DNA of 64,000 nucleotides from Rubellimicrobium sp. CFH 75288 (lineage in GTDB: Bacteria > Pseudomonadota > Alphaproteobacteria > Rhodobacterales > Rhodobacteraceae). The notes under the pieces were generated by a model. That model ran no database searches and was not told the DNA's origin. It saw only the letters and a list, made by a program, of their open reading frames with translations. Shown in pieces: positions 18,076 to 27,327 of this stretch. The translations under genes and the position numbers were made by a program. The number at the start of each line of letters is the position of its first letter. Positions within the stretch are counted from its first letter, which is position 1. The stretch is taken from NCBI RefSeq assembly GCF_009904055.1, contig NZ_WYDP01000006.1, forward strand, positions 1-64,000, given 5' to 3'.

Positions 18076-18788
18076 GCTGCCACCATCCAGGCCAGAGCCG
18101 CCGGGGACGAGGGCAGCCTGCTGCCGACATCGCCGAGGATCACCGTTACCGGCAGCAGGAATGGCAGAAGAAATCCTAACACGAGGTTAACATGAGCCTC
18201 GCGCATCAGGCGCCCGCGAACATCCCCGCCTGCAGCCGGATCGAAGCGCGGCAGGTTGATCCAGATGTTGAAGGGCGCAGGGCGGGGCCATCCGCCCATG
18301 ATCAGCACCAGACCGAACACCGCGACCATGCCGAGCGACAGGGCATAGCTGACCGCGAGGGCCGCGCGCAATCCCGGCACGGACGCCGTCTCGGACCCGA
18401 GCGCGATCAGCGCCAGATGCACCGGAGAGCCCGGCCAGCCGAGCCAGAGGCCCAGGCGCTCGCCCAGCACCTGCAACAGCAGGCCGGATGTCGCGTCGGG
18501 CGGCATGGGACGCAGCATGACGCAGATCAGCAGAAGGGACGCAAAGGCCGTGGCGGCGCGGAGGCGGTTGAAGGGCGGGGCGTCGCGGAACTCGACCAGC
18601 GAGGGGGCGCGCCCGCCATATTCGCTCAGGGTGAACAGCGCGACCACGAGCACGGCCAGCGCCGCCAGCTGCGCCCCTTCCGCCGTGGCCGTCCCCAGAA
18701 CGCCTTGCGGCAGGGCCACCAGCAGCGCCATGACGGCAGCCCGAAGCCACGCCCCTGCCGCCCGCGACACTCCCCCGTGCACGCCCAT
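17955..18788 (-). CDS. Unknown integral membrane protein, 277 aa
   Basis: I do not recognise the family. The protein has about seven hydrophobic segments (for example VMALLVALPQGVLG, LAALAVLVVALFTL, VSYALSLGMVAVFGLVLIMGG, LGFLLPFLLPVTVIL). A conserved-looking loop, GWPRPAPFNIWINLPRFDP, sits between the last helices. It lies between leuD and the EEP-fold gene on the same strand and its stop overlaps the possible start of the latter. Context suggests a passenger in the leucine region and not a leucine enzyme. Confidence 0.75.
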   Translation of the reverse strand: MGVHGGVSRAAGAWLRAAVMALLVALPQGVLGTATAEGAQLAALAVLVVALFTLSEYGGRAPSLVEFRDAPPFNRLRAATAFASLLLICVMLRPMPPDATSGLLLQVLGERLGLWLGWPGSPVHLALIALGSETASVPGLRAALAVSYALSLGMVAVFGLVLIMGGWPRPAPFNIWINLPRFDPAAGGDVRGRLMREAHVNLVLGFLLPFLLPVTVILGDVGSRLPSSPAALAWMVAAWSLLPASFAMRGLAFLRLAHILAAQRARGDGTPGRLQPA

Positions 18789-19035
18789 GCGATCACCACC
18801 CGATGTGCTCGGCCGGGGCGGTTGGTCCGACCCTCGTCCGGAGCCCTGCGCCGTCCGGGAATCGGACGGCCTGCCTCAATCTCGCCCCAATCGTGCCGCG
18901 GCAGCGCCTTCGCTTCAACCTCGCAGTCTCGTGAGCGGCGGCGGGCGGGCCGATTTCCGGCCCCTCGTGGCATCGGCGCCACCATCCGGCCGCCCGGCCA
19001 CCCGTGGGCGGCCCGGCGTCCGGGCGGCGATCCCG

Positions 19036-19641
19036 TCAGACCCAGGGACGTTCGGCGGCGACGCGGCGTTCGAAGGCGGCGATGGCGGGAGCCTTCTCCA
19101 GCGTGAGCCCGATGTCGTCGAGCCCGTTGAGCAGGCAGTGCTTGCGGAACGGGTCCACCTCGAAGCGGATCACCTCACCGTCCGACAGGGTGATCGTCTG
19201 CTCCTCGAGGTCCACCTCCATGCGCGCGTTGGACCCCTTCTCGGCGTCGCGCAGGCAGCGGTCGCGCTCGGCCTCGGGCAGGACCACGGGCAGGATGCCG
19301 TTCTTGAAGCAGTTGTTGAAGAAGATGTCCGCAAACGAGGTGGAGATCACGCAGCGGATGCCGAAATCAGCAAGCGCCCAAGGGGCGTGTTCGCGCGAGG
19401 AGCCGCAGCCGAAATTGTCCCCCGTCACGAGGATCGAGGCCTCGCGCCATGCCGGCTTGTTGAGCACGAAGTCGGGGTTCTCCGTGCCGTCGGGATGGTA
19501 GCGCATCTCGTCGAACAGGTTCTTCCCCAGCCCCGACCGCTTGATGGTCTTCAGGAACTGCTTGGGGATGATCATGTCCGTGTCGATGTTGACGAGCGGC
19601 ATGGGCGCGGCGATGCCGGAATGGCGGACGAACTTCTGCAT
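19036..19641 (-). CDS. leuD: 3-isopropylmalate dehydratase small subunit
   Basis: LeuD is the small subunit of the isomerase that converts 2- to 3-isopropylmalate. The 201 residues contain the swivel-domain motifs [32 protein letters not shown] and [25 protein letters not shown]. It starts 9 bases after leuC stops, so the two subunits are co-expressed. Length is normal. Confidence 0.96.
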   Translation of the reverse strand: MQKFVRHSGIAAPMPLVNIDTDMIIPKQFLKTIKRSGLGKNLFDEMRYHPDGTENPDFVLNKPAWREASILVTGDNFGCGSSREHAPWALADFGIRCVISTSFADIFFNNCFKNGILPVVLPEAERDRCLRDAEKGSNARMEVDLEEQTITLSDGEVIRFEVDPFRKHCLLNGLDDIGLTLEKAPAIAAFERRVAAERPWV

Positions 19642-19650
19642 GGCTCTCCC

Positions 19651-21090
19651 TCAGGCCGGAACCGCGTCGCGTGCCACGTGGCGGACATCGGCAAGCCGGC
19701 CCGTAACCGCCGCCGCCGCGGCCATGGCCGGGCTCATGAGGTGGGTGCGGCCGCCGCGGCCCTGCCGGCCCTCGAAGTTGCGGTTGGAGGTCGAGGCGCA
19801 GCGCTCGCCGGGGCGGAGCTGGTCGGGGTTCATGGCCAGGCACATGGAGCAGCCTGCGAGGCGCCACTCGAAGCCCGCCTCCTTGAAGATGCGGTCGAGA
19901 CCCTCCTCCTCGGCCTGCGCCCGCACGAGGCCCGATCCGGGCACGACCATGCCCCGCACCCCCTCGGCGATGCGGCGGCCGCGCAGCACGGCCGCGGCCG
20001 CGCGCAGGTCCTCGATGCGCCCGTTGGTGCACGAGCCGATGAACACCGCGTCGATGCGGATGTCCTCCATCCGCGTGCCGGGCTCGAGTCCCATGTACTC
20101 GAGCGAGCGGCGCGCGGCCTCGACCTTGCCGCCCTCGAACTCCTCGGGATGGGGCACGCGGCCGGTGATCGGGACCACGTCCTCCGGGCTGGTGCCCCAG
20201 GTCACCACGGGGGCGATGTCCTCGCCGCGAAGGGTCACGACCTTGTCCCAATGCGCCCCCTCGTCCGAGCGCAGCGTGCGCCACCAGGCGAGCGCGGCCT
20301 CCCACAGCGCGCCCTTGGGGGCGTGGGGACGGCCGCGGACATAATCGAAGGTCTTGTCGTCGGGCGCGATCAGGCCGGCGCGCGCGCCGCCTTCGATGGC
20401 CATGTTGCAGACGGTCATGCGCCCTTCCATCGAGAGCGACCGGATGACCTCGCCCATGTACTCGATGACATGACCCGTGCCGCCGGCCGTCCCCGTATGG
20501 CCGATCACCGAGAGCGTGACGTCCTTGGCGGTGACGCCAGGGCCGAGGCTTCCGGTGATCTCCACCTTCATGTTCTTGGACTTCTTCTGGATCAGCGTCT
20601 GGGTGGCAAGCACGTGCTCGACCTCGGAGGTGCCGATCCCGTGCGCGAGCGCGCCGAAGGCGCCGTGCGTGGCCGTGTGACTGTCGCCGCAGACCACCGT
20701 CATGCCGGGCAGCGTCCAGCCCTGTTCGGGGCCGACGATGTGGACGATCCCCTGCCGGATGTCGGTGACGGGATAGTAGTGGATGCCGAACTCGCGCGCG
20801 TTGCGGTCGAGCGCCTCGACCTGGATGCGGCTTTCCTCGTTGTCGATGCGCGCCTCGCGGCCCTCGGTGGTGGGCACGTTGTGGTCGGGCACGGCGATGG
20901 TCTTGCCGGGGGCGCGCACGGTGCGGCCGCTCATCCGCAGCCCCTCGAAGGCCTGCGGGCTGGTCACCTCGTGAACGAGGTGGCGGTCGATGTAGAGGAG
21001 CGCGGTGCCGTCGGGCTGCTCGTCCACGAGATGCGCGTCCCAGATCTTGTCGTAAAGGGTGCGCGGGCGGGAGGGGGTCTGGCTGGACAT
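19651..21090 (-). CDS. leuC: 3-isopropylmalate dehydratase large subunit
   Basis: LeuC carries the [4Fe-4S] cluster of isopropylmalate isomerase. The 479 residues begin [20 protein letters not shown] and include [51 protein letters not shown] and [12 protein letters not shown], which supply the three cluster cysteines. I used the ATG at 21090, which follows CCGGAGCGG and matches the family start; the open frame extends further upstream without homology. No leader attenuator with leucine codons is evident. Confidence 0.95.
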   Translation of the reverse strand: MSSQTPSRPRTLYDKIWDAHLVDEQPDGTALLYIDRHLVHEVTSPQAFEGLRMSGRTVRAPGKTIAVPDHNVPTTEGREARIDNEESRIQVEALDRNAREFGIHYYPVTDIRQGIVHIVGPEQGWTLPGMTVVCGDSHTATHGAFGALAHGIGTSEVEHVLATQTLIQKKSKNMKVEITGSLGPGVTAKDVTLSVIGHTGTAGGTGHVIEYMGEVIRSLSMEGRMTVCNMAIEGGARAGLIAPDDKTFDYVRGRPHAPKGALWEAALAWWRTLRSDEGAHWDKVVTLRGEDIAPVVTWGTSPEDVVPITGRVPHPEEFEGGKVEAARRSLEYMGLEPGTRMEDIRIDAVFIGSCTNGRIEDLRAAAAVLRGRRIAEGVRGMVVPGSGLVRAQAEEEGLDRIFKEAGFEWRLAGCSMCLAMNPDQLRPGERCASTSNRNFEGRQGRGGRTHLMSPAMAAAAAVTGRLADVRHVARDAVPA

Positions 21091-21467
21091 GGGTCCGCTC
21101 CGGTGAAGATCGGCAGATCGGGATGGTCGGTCAGGCAGAAGCGGGCGGCCGCTCAGAGATGCGCGCGCACGCCGCGGAACGCCCCGACGAACCGCCAGGG
21201 CAGCCGGTCCCGGTCGCCGATGTCGAAGATGCGCCGCATGGAGGCGACCCATACACCGCACGGACCGGCCGTTCAAGCGCGCCTGCTCCGTTCGGGGCGG
21301 GGCGATGCGCGATGCCGGGCCGGTCTGAGCGCCAGCCCGCAAGGCCGCACCGGCTTTCCTTGAGACGAGGGGGGTGCGATGCTATCTAAGGCTCAGGCGG
21401 CCGCCTCTGCCGGGACGGACGCCGGCCCGCGCCGGGGCTGCCGGCGCCCGATCGGAGGGATCTTCTC
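21091..21467. other. Intergenic region between leuC and rsfS (divergent)
   Basis: The 377 bases separate two diverging genes and should hold both promoters. No clear -35/-10 pair or riboswitch is recognised. A 28-codon minus-strand ORF (21153-21239) is the only possible gene. Confidence 0.5.
21153..21239 (-). CDS. Possible 28-aa small protein upstream of leuC
   Basis: The frame starts [15 protein letters not shown] and ends [13 protein letters not shown], an arginine- and tryptophan-containing peptide unlike random antisense translation here. It lies 62 bases before leuC on the same strand. No strong ribosome site is seen, and leucine codons are not enriched, so it is not an obvious attenuation leader. 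It may be spurious. Confidence 0.25.
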   Translation of the reverse strand: MRRIFDIGDRDRLPWRFVGAFRGVRAHL

Positions 21468-21887
21468 CTGACACCCGACCCTGCCGCGGCCTCTCCGGCC
21501 GCCGTCCCGCCGACCCAAGCGGCCCAGCCCGCGAGCGAGGTCCTCCTGGCTGCCGTCCTGGCCTCGCTGGAGGACGACAAGGCCGAGGACATCGTCACCA
21601 TCGACCTGCGCGGCCGCTCGGAGATGGGGGACTTCATGGTGATCGCTTCGGGGCGATCGACCCGACAGGTTTCCGCCATCGCCGAGCATCTCGCCGAGAG
21701 CCTGAAGGCGTCGCTGGGCATCCAGGCGCGCATGGAAGGCAAGGAGGCGGCCGACTGGGTCCTGATCGACACGGGCGACGTGATCGTGCACGTCTTCCGG
21801 CCGGAGGTGCGCGACTTCTACCAGCTCGAGAAGATGTGGCTGCCGCCGGGGGCGGCGCGCACGGCCGGCAGCGCGCCGCGGGCCTGA
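21468..21887 (+). CDS. rsfS: Ribosome silencing factor RsfS, apparent CTG start
   Basis: RsfS binds ribosomal protein L14 and blocks subunit joining in slow growth. The 139-residue product has a short alanine/proline-rich lead and then the conserved domain: LLAAVLASLEDDKAEDIVTIDL, MGDFMVIASGRSTRQVSAIAEHL, ADWVLIDTGDVIVHVF and VRDFYQLEKMW. The first in-frame ATG (21624) would remove a third of the domain. The frame is open back to a stop at 21387, and no ATG, GTG or TTG occurs in between; a CTG at 21468 has GGAGGGA seven bases upstream and is the best start. It is followed by rlmH, its usual partner. Confidence 0.85.
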   Translation: MTPDPAAASPAAVPPTQAAQPASEVLLAAVLASLEDDKAEDIVTIDLRGRSEMGDFMVIASGRSTRQVSAIAEHLAESLKASLGIQARMEGKEAADWVLIDTGDVIVHVFRPEVRDFYQLEKMWLPPGAARTAGSAPRA

Positions 21888-21909
21888 TTCCGCCCGGGCC
21901 GTCTGCCCC

Positions 21910-22383
21910 GTGCTGCGTCTTCACGTCCTGGCCGTGGGCCGGCTGCGGGCGGGAGCGCCCGAGCGGCGTCTGTTCGACGACTGGCAGGCCCGGTTCGACC
22001 GGACGGGTCGTTCCGTGGGCCTCGGCCCGCTGATCGAGAGGGAGGTGGAGCCGAAAGCGGCCGGCGCCGCGGCCGAAGCCGAGGCCCTGGGCCGGGCCAT
22101 TCCCCCGGATGCGCTGACCGTCGCTCTGGACGAGCGGGGGCGTGTCCTGTCGTCCCCGGACTTTGCGGCACGCTTGGCCGCCTGGCGCGACGAAGGCCGG
22201 ACGGACGCGGCCTTCCTGATCGGCGGGGCGGACGGCCTGCGGGCCGATCTGCGCGACCGCGCGGACCTTGTCCTGTCCTTCGGGCCGATGGTGTGGCCGC
22301 ACATGCTGGCCCGCGCCATGCTGGCCGAGCAGATCTACCGGGCCGCAACCCTCCTGGCCGGCCTGCCCTACCATCGCACCTGA
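21910..22383 (+). CDS. rlmH: 23S rRNA pseudouridine-1915 N3-methyltransferase
   Basis: RlmH is a SPOUT-fold methyltransferase that acts on the 70S ribosome. The 157 residues start at a GTG (LRLHVLAVGRLRAG) and carry the SAM-binding knot: FLIGGADGL, LSFGPMVWPHMLARAMLAEQ, and the C-terminal YRAATLLAGLPYHRT. It lies 22 bases after rsfS, the usual order. Confidence 0.95.
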   Translation: MLRLHVLAVGRLRAGAPERRLFDDWQARFDRTGRSVGLGPLIEREVEPKAAGAAAEAEALGRAIPPDALTVALDERGRVLSSPDFAARLAAWRDEGRTDAAFLIGGADGLRADLRDRADLVLSFGPMVWPHMLARAMLAEQIYRAATLLAGLPYHRT

Positions 22384-22421
22384 TCCGCCCGACCGGGCAA
22401 GGGGCCCCGGCGGGGGGGTGC

Positions 22422-23438
22422 TCACCCGAACAGGTCGGTCTGACCGCGGGGCGCCTCGAGTCCCAGATGCCGGAAGGCGGAAGCCGTCAGCATCCGACCC
22501 CGGGGGGTGCGCTGGATCAGGCCCTGCTGGAGCAGGAACGGCTCGATCACTTCCTCGATGGCATCCCGCGCCTCGGACAGGGCGGCCGCAAGCGTGTCCA
22601 CGCCGACCGGCCCGCCCATGTAGCTTTCGGCGATCAGCCGGAGATACCGCCGGTCGCCGGCATCGAGACCCGATCCGTCCACCCCGAGACGCGTCAGGGC
22701 ACGGTCCGCGATCTCCCGCGTCAGGCGACCGTCGCCCTCCACAAGGGCGAAGTCCGCCACGCGGCGCAGGAGGCGCCCCGCAATCCGCGGCGTGCCCCGG
22801 GCGCGACGGGCGATCTCGCGCGTGCCGTCCGGCTCGGCCACCACACCCAGAAGCCGCGCCGCGCGCGTGACGATCTCCTGCAGTTCCTCCACGGTGTAGA
22901 ACTCGAGCCGGACAGGAATGCCGAAGCGGTCGCGGAGCGGCGTCGTCAGAAGACCCAGCCGGGTGGTCGCGCCCACAAGGGTGAAGGGCTGCAGTTCGAT
23001 CCGCACGGTGCGGGCCGCCGGCCCCTCGCCGATCACGAGATCGAGCTGGAAGTCCTCCAGAGCGGGATAGAGCACCTCCTCGACCACGGGGCTCAGGCGA
23101 TGGATCTCGTCGATGAAGAGGACGTCGCGCGCCTCGAGATTGCTCAGGATCGCGGCCAGATCGCCAGCCTTGGCCAGCACGGGCCCCGAGGTCATCCGAA
23201 AGCCCACCCCCAGCTCGCGCGCCATGATCTGCGCCAGCGTCGTCTTGCCGAGGCCGGGCGGGCCGTGAAACAGCGTGTGGTCCATCGCCTCGCCGCGCAT
23301 CCGGGCCGATTCGATGAACACGCGGAGGTTGGCCCGGGCCTCGGCCTGCCCGACGAACTCCTCCAGGCGCTGCGGACGCAGGGCCTTGTCGGGCGCATCG
23401 TCGGGCTGCGTGGCGGCGGAAAGAAGGGGATCGGCCAT
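22422..23438 (-). CDS. ruvB: Holliday junction branch migration ATPase RuvB
   Basis: RuvB is the hexameric motor of the RuvABC resolvasome. The 338 residues have Walker [14 protein letters not shown], Walker [10 protein letters not shown], the sensor GATTRLG and the C-terminal winged helix ending [19 protein letters not shown]. It follows ruvC and ruvA on the minus strand with a 116-base gap after ruvA, so it may have its own promoter. Convergent with rlmH. Confidence 0.97.
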   Translation of the reverse strand: MADPLLSAATQPDDAPDKALRPQRLEEFVGQAEARANLRVFIESARMRGEAMDHTLFHGPPGLGKTTLAQIMARELGVGFRMTSGPVLAKAGDLAAILSNLEARDVLFIDEIHRLSPVVEEVLYPALEDFQLDLVIGEGPAARTVRIELQPFTLVGATTRLGLLTTPLRDRFGIPVRLEFYTVEELQEIVTRAARLLGVVAEPDGTREIARRARGTPRIAGRLLRRVADFALVEGDGRLTREIADRALTRLGVDGSGLDAGDRRYLRLIAESYMGGPVGVDTLAAALSEARDAIEEVIEPFLLQQGLIQRTPRGRMLTASAFRHLGLEAPRGQTDLFG

Positions 23439-23554
23439 GAAGGGGATCTAGCGGTTCCCGCTCCGTTCCGCCAGAGGCGCCCGGTTCCGCGCCGGCAACG
23501 TCTGTCGCGAGGGCGGGCGCGGGGGGCGACCCGGATGCCTCGCCACCCCGGATC

Positions 23555-24247
23555 TCACTCCCGCGGGGCCAGAAGCCGCAGCGCCCCCCGGATCAGGCCG
23601 GGCGTGTCGAGGTCCCGGCCCGCCTCTGCGGCCCGCGCCACGGCCTGCATCGCCTCGGCCGGCGCATAGCCGAGATGGCCCAGGGCCGACAGGGCCTCGG
23701 CCTGGGCCAGGGCAGCCGGGTCCGCGCCGCCACGCGGGAACACGGGCGCGGACGGCTGCCGGGGAGGCGTGTCATCAGGTCCAGCGGGCTCGGGAGAGGG
23801 TAGGTCGTCCGCCACGCGACCGGCCAGCCCTGCCATGGCCATGACGGCCGGGGCGCGATCGCGCAGTTCGTTGGCAATGCGCTGGGCCATCTTGGGACCC
23901 ACTCCCCGCGCGCGGGCCAGCACGGTCCAGTCGCCCAGGGCGATCGCACGGCCCAGAGCCTCGGGCCCCAGCGCGCCCAGAAGCGAGAGGGACACCTTGG
24001 CCCCCACGCCCTGCACCGTCAGCAGCAGGCGGTGCCATTCCTTCTCGGCCAGGGTGGGAAATCCGTAGAGGGTCCAGCGGTCCTCGGCCACCTGGAGGTC
24101 GGTCCAGAGGGCGACCGTCTCTCCCGGTCGCGGCAGGGCCGCGAGAACACGCTCGGAGACGTGGACGATGTAACCCACGCCGCCTGCTTCCACGATGACG
24201 TGATCCGCACCCCGGAAGAGAAGCCGCCCGGCCACGCGACCGATCAT
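23555..24247 (-). CDS. ruvA: Holliday junction DNA-binding protein RuvA
   Basis: RuvA forms the tetramer that holds the junction and loads RuvB. The 230 residues show the N-terminal OB fold ([24 protein letters not shown], cut here as [10 protein letters not shown]), two helix-hairpin-helix motifs ([17 protein letters not shown] and [18 protein letters not shown]), a variable proline-rich linker and the C-terminal RuvB-binding domain ([19 protein letters not shown]). The ATG at 24247 overlaps the ruvC stop in ATGA. Confidence 0.95.
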   Translation of the reverse strand: MIGRVAGRLLFRGADHVIVEAGGVGYIVHVSERVLAALPRPGETVALWTDLQVAEDRWTLYGFPTLAEKEWHRLLLTVQGVGAKVSLSLLGALGPEALGRAIALGDWTVLARARGVGPKMAQRIANELRDRAPAVMAMAGLAGRVADDLPSPEPAGPDDTPPRQPSAPVFPRGGADPAALAQAEALSALGHLGYAPAEAMQAVARAAEAGRDLDTPGLIRGALRLLAPRE

Positions 24248-24819
24248 CGCTCCCGCTCCTTCAGCATGCGGGCGAGATCGGACTGCGCGAGGCGAGCACG
24301 CTCCGCGATCTGCCGGTCCTCGGCCCTCTCGATGGCCTCCGCCAGATGGCGGCGGGACTGGAGATGGTGGGCATGGCAGATGGCGACGGCCAGCGCATCG
24401 GCGGCATCCGCACCTTCGGGAAGGGCGCCGGGCAGATGGAGCCGGACCATGTGGCCGATCTGCTCCTTGTGGGCGTGGCCCACGCCGACGACCGCCTTCT
24501 TGACCGCCGTTGCCGCATATTCGCCCACGGGGATACCTGCGAGCGCGGGAACCAGGAGGGCGACGGCCCGCGCCTGACCCAGCTTGAGGGTGCCGGCCGC
24601 ATCCTTGTTGACAAAGGTCTGCTCCACCGCGGCGTGGTCCGGGCGCTGCGCCGCGACCACGGCCTGAAGCCCCTCGAAGAGAACGAGAAGCCGCGCCGCG
24701 AGCGCCCCCTCGCCCGACCGGAGCGTGCCGTGCGCGACATGGCGCAGGCGCGGCCCTTCGACCTCGATGACGCCCCAGCCGGTGGCGGTCAGGCCCGGAT
24801 CGATCCCGATGATACGCAA
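24244..24819 (-). CDS. ruvC: Holliday junction resolvase RuvC
   Basis: RuvC cuts the junction in both strands. The 191 residues have the RNase H-like fold with acidic residues in [10 protein letters not shown] (D7), VEQTFVN and [15 protein letters not shown]. The C-terminus extends about 15 residues beyond the E. coli form with charged sequence ([11 protein letters not shown]). Translationally coupled to ruvA by a 4-base overlap. Confidence 0.96.
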   Translation of the reverse strand: MRIIGIDPGLTATGWGVIEVEGPRLRHVAHGTLRSGEGALAARLLVLFEGLQAVVAAQRPDHAAVEQTFVNKDAAGTLKLGQARAVALLVPALAGIPVGEYAATAVKKAVVGVGHAHKEQIGHMVRLHLPGALPEGADAADALAVAICHAHHLQSRRHLAEAIERAEDRQIAERARLAQSDLARMLKERER

Positions 24820-25004
24820 CCCGCCCCTCCCAGCGCCCCCTGCGGACTAGCACGAAAGGGGAACAGCAGGAAGGGCCGAGGTCGTCCGGCCTGCGTTGCA
24901 GGGCGTGCATGACGGGGTTGCGGCGCGTCCCCCTGCCAGTCCGGGACAGGGCCCCTTATCTGGCGGGCATCCACCGACATGCGATTCATCCGGGACCGAC
25001 GGCC

Positions 25005-25190
25005 ATGACGACGTTCGATACCACCATTGTGCGCAAGCCCCGCAATCCCCTGTCCGCGCTGCTCGGGGCATGGCGCGACTGGCGCGATGCCCGCGCCACG
25101 CGCGAGATGCTGCGCCATCTGACGGCGCGCGAACTCGACGACATCGGCCTGACCCGCGCCGATGTGGAAGCCATGACCTGGCGGCGCTGA
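25005..25190 (+). CDS. DUF1127 small protein, 61 aa
   Basis: The basic 61-residue protein ends in the DUF1127 (YjiS-like) motif: LLGAWRDWRDARATREMLRH, LTARELDDIGLTRADVEAM. Such small arginine-rich proteins in alphaproteobacteria have been tied to RNA or phosphate/stress responses, but the exact role here is unknown. It stands alone between divergent ruvC and a converging gene, with a strong hairpin 30 bases after the stop. Confidence 0.85.
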   Translation: MTTFDTTIVRKPRNPLSALLGAWRDWRDARATREMLRHLTARELDDIGLTRADVEAMTWRR

Positions 25191-25220
25191 CAACCGGCTT
25201 CCGCCTGGAAGACACGATGC

Positions 25221-25240
25221 GGGCCGCCTCCGGGCGGCCC
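25221..25240 (+). terminator. Terminator hairpin after the DUF1127 gene
   Basis: A perfect 8-bp stem GGGCCGCC / GGCGGCCC closes on a TCCG tetraloop, followed by TTGGCGTT. It sits between converging genes and could serve both, although the T tract is poor. Confidence 0.6.
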
Positions 25241-25254
25241 TTGGCGTTAACGGC

Positions 25255-25608
25255 TCAGAAGCCGGCCATCCGGGCGAGATCGGCCGCCACCGTCGCTGCC
25301 AGCCGGGTGGCCGCGTCGGCGGTCATGACCCAGGCACCCGCGCGCTCGAGCAGGCTGCCGCCCTCGAGCACGGCCAGCCGCGCCGCGTAGGTCTCTGCGC
25401 CCAGAAGGGCGAACAGCGCGACCTTGAAGCCCCATGCCAGGAAAACCAGGGCAGCGAGGCTGCGCCACGGGAAGGGCGGGGCCAGGCGCCGGCGTGGATG
25501 GGCCGTGATCAGGCCCGTCTGGTCGATCCGGTAGCGGATGCCGTCCGTCATGCGCGCATGCTTGCGCACAAGGGACTGGATGCGGCGGTCGAAGCTGGCT
25601 TCGGCCAT
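25255..25608 (-). CDS. Unknown protein with one membrane segment, 117 aa
   Basis: I do not recognise the family by name. The start at 25608 (MAEASFDRRIQSLVRKHARM) follows GGAAGGACC. A basic N-terminal region with MTDGIRYRIDQTGLITAHPRRR is followed by one helix (WRSLAALVFLAWGFKVALFALLG) and an alanine-rich C-terminal part predicted to be helical (WVMTADAATRLAATVAADLA). It resembles small conserved Rhodobacteraceae membrane proteins. It lies 70 bases downstream of prmA on the same strand. Confidence 0.7.
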   Translation of the reverse strand: MAEASFDRRIQSLVRKHARMTDGIRYRIDQTGLITAHPRRRLAPPFPWRSLAALVFLAWGFKVALFALLGAETYAARLAVLEGGSLLERAGAWVMTADAATRLAATVAADLARMAGF

Positions 25609-25678
25609 GGGTGCGGTCCTTCCAAGCAGAGCCCCCACCCTGCTTTCGTGGCCAAGGTGAAGCCGAAATCGGGCAAGA

Positions 25679-26569
25679 TCAAGGCGCCAGACCCGAAAAC
25701 GCCCCGTTTTCGCCGTTTCTGCCCAGAACCAGCGTCGCCCAGTCGCCAATCTCCTCTGCGGCGAGATGATTGATCCCCATTCGCGCATAGGCGGCCAGGA
25801 CGGCAGGGGCCTGTTCGCGCAGCAGACCCGAGAGAATCACGTGTCCACCGGGGGCACAGGCCGCCGCCACGGCGGGGGCGAGATCGATCAGCGGCCCCTT
25901 GAGGATGTTGGCGAGCACCAGATCGAACGGACCTGCCAGCGACGGATGGTCGAAGCCCGCGGCCGTCACCGTCTCCACCCGATCTTCGAGCCCGTTGGCC
26001 TGCAGGTTCGCCCGCGCCGTCTCGATCGCCACCGGGTCGATGTCGGAGGCGACGATCCGGGCCTCGGGCCAGAGGCGCGCGGCAGCCATGGCCAGCACGG
26101 CCGTGCCCGTCCCGACGTCCGCAATCGCGCGGGGGGCACTGCTCTGCTCCGCGAACTGGTCGAGCGCCCGCAGACAGCCCAGCGTGGTGCCGTGATGCCC
26201 CGTGCCGAAGGCGACCGACGCCTCGATCAGCAGAGCGATCCGGTCCTCGGGGACGCGATGGGCATCGTGCGAGCCGTAGAGAAAGAACCGCCCCGCCTCG
26301 ACGGGGGGCAGTTCGCGCCGGACATGGGCGACCCAGTCGACGTCCGGCACCTCCGAGACGGCAAAGGGCCTCGCCCCATGCGCGGCGGCCAGCAGCGCCA
26401 GCGCGACCTCGTCGGGACGATCGACGAAATGGGCGCCGACCTCGAACCGGCCCGAGCCGTCCTCGATCTCGAAATGACCGATCGCGAAGGGTCCGAGCGC
26501 CTCGAGGGCGGCGGCAAGGCGCTCGGCGGCCGCCTGGCCCGGCAGCGTGGTGAGGGCGGAGAACATCAT
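25679..26569 (-). CDS. prmA: Ribosomal protein L11 methyltransferase
   Basis: PrmA methylates lysines and the N-terminus of L11. The 296 residues have the N-terminal substrate domain and a Rossmann methyltransferase domain: EASVAFGTGHHGTTLGCL, IADVGTGTAVLAMAAARL, IVASDIDPVAIETARANL and FDLVLANILKGPLIDLAP. The ATG at 26569 (MMFSALTTLPG) fits the family; the frame continues far upstream only as antisense of msrA. It lies 32 bases after msrA. Confidence 0.93.
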   Translation of the reverse strand: MMFSALTTLPGQAAAERLAAALEALGPFAIGHFEIEDGSGRFEVGAHFVDRPDEVALALLAAAHGARPFAVSEVPDVDWVAHVRRELPPVEAGRFFLYGSHDAHRVPEDRIALLIEASVAFGTGHHGTTLGCLRALDQFAEQSSAPRAIADVGTGTAVLAMAAARLWPEARIVASDIDPVAIETARANLQANGLEDRVETVTAAGFDHPSLAGPFDLVLANILKGPLIDLAPAVAAACAPGGHVILSGLLREQAPAVLAAYARMGINHLAAEEIGDWATLVLGRNGENGAFSGLAP

Positions 26570-26601
26570 GCCCTGCCGCCTAGGCGTGCCGCTGGGCCGC
26601 G

Positions 26602-27264
26602 TCAACGGGCGGCCGCGATCCCGACACCCACCGGGCAGGCGACCCCCGTGCCGCCGACGCCGCAATACCCGCCCGGATTCTTGTGCAGATACTGCTGGTG
26701 ATAGTCTTCGGCCATGTAGAAGGGACCAAGCGGGGCGATCTCGGTGGTGATGGGCCCGTAGCCGGCTGCGCGAAGCCGCGGCTCGTAGGCGTCGCGCGTC
26801 CGCTCTGCCGCCTCGCGCTGCGCTTCCGAGGCGTAGAAGATGGCCGAGCGGTACTGGGTGCCGCGGTCGTTGCCCTGGCGCATCCCTTGGGTCGGGTCGT
26901 GGCCTTCCCAGAAGACGCGCAAGAGTTCCTCGTAGGTGATCGCGCGCGGGTCGAACAGCACCCGGACGACCTCCGCATGACCCGTCCGGCCGGTACAGAC
27001 CTCCTCGTAGGTGGGGTTGGGGGTGAAGCCGCCGGCATAACCCGCCATGGTGGCCCGAACCCCCGGCAGGCGCCAGAACATCCGCTCCACCCCCCAGAAG
27101 CAGCCCATGCCGAACACCGCCTCCTCCAGCCCCTCCGGCACGTCGAGGGAGAGGGGGGTGCCGAGGACGGCATGGGTCGTGGCGGTGGGGATGGGCCGGT
27201 CGCGGCCGGGCAGCGCCTCCTCGGGGGTGACCATGCGGGACTTGTCGGCAAAGAGCGAGAACAT
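26602..27264 (-). CDS. msrA: Peptide methionine sulfoxide reductase A
   Basis: MsrA repairs methionine S-sulfoxide in proteins. The 220-residue protein has the catalytic motif [12 protein letters not shown] (C55), [42 protein letters not shown] (conserved GNDxGTQYRS) and the C-terminal [18 protein letters not shown]. It belongs to the longer E. coli-like form with an N-terminal extension. The resolving cysteines are probably C-terminal. Confidence 0.95.
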   Translation of the reverse strand: MFSLFADKSRMVTPEEALPGRDRPIPTATTHAVLGTPLSLDVPEGLEEAVFGMGCFWGVERMFWRLPGVRATMAGYAGGFTPNPTYEEVCTGRTGHAEVVRVLFDPRAITYEELLRVFWEGHDPTQGMRQGNDRGTQYRSAIFYASEAQREAAERTRDAYEPRLRAAGYGPITTEIAPLGPFYMAEDYHQQYLHKNPGGYCGVGGTGVACPVGVGIAAAR

Positions 27265-27327
27265 GCGTCGTCTCCTGTCGGGGGGATGGGGCGGATATAG
27301 GCGTCCCGCTTCCGGCTTGGGAGGCGC

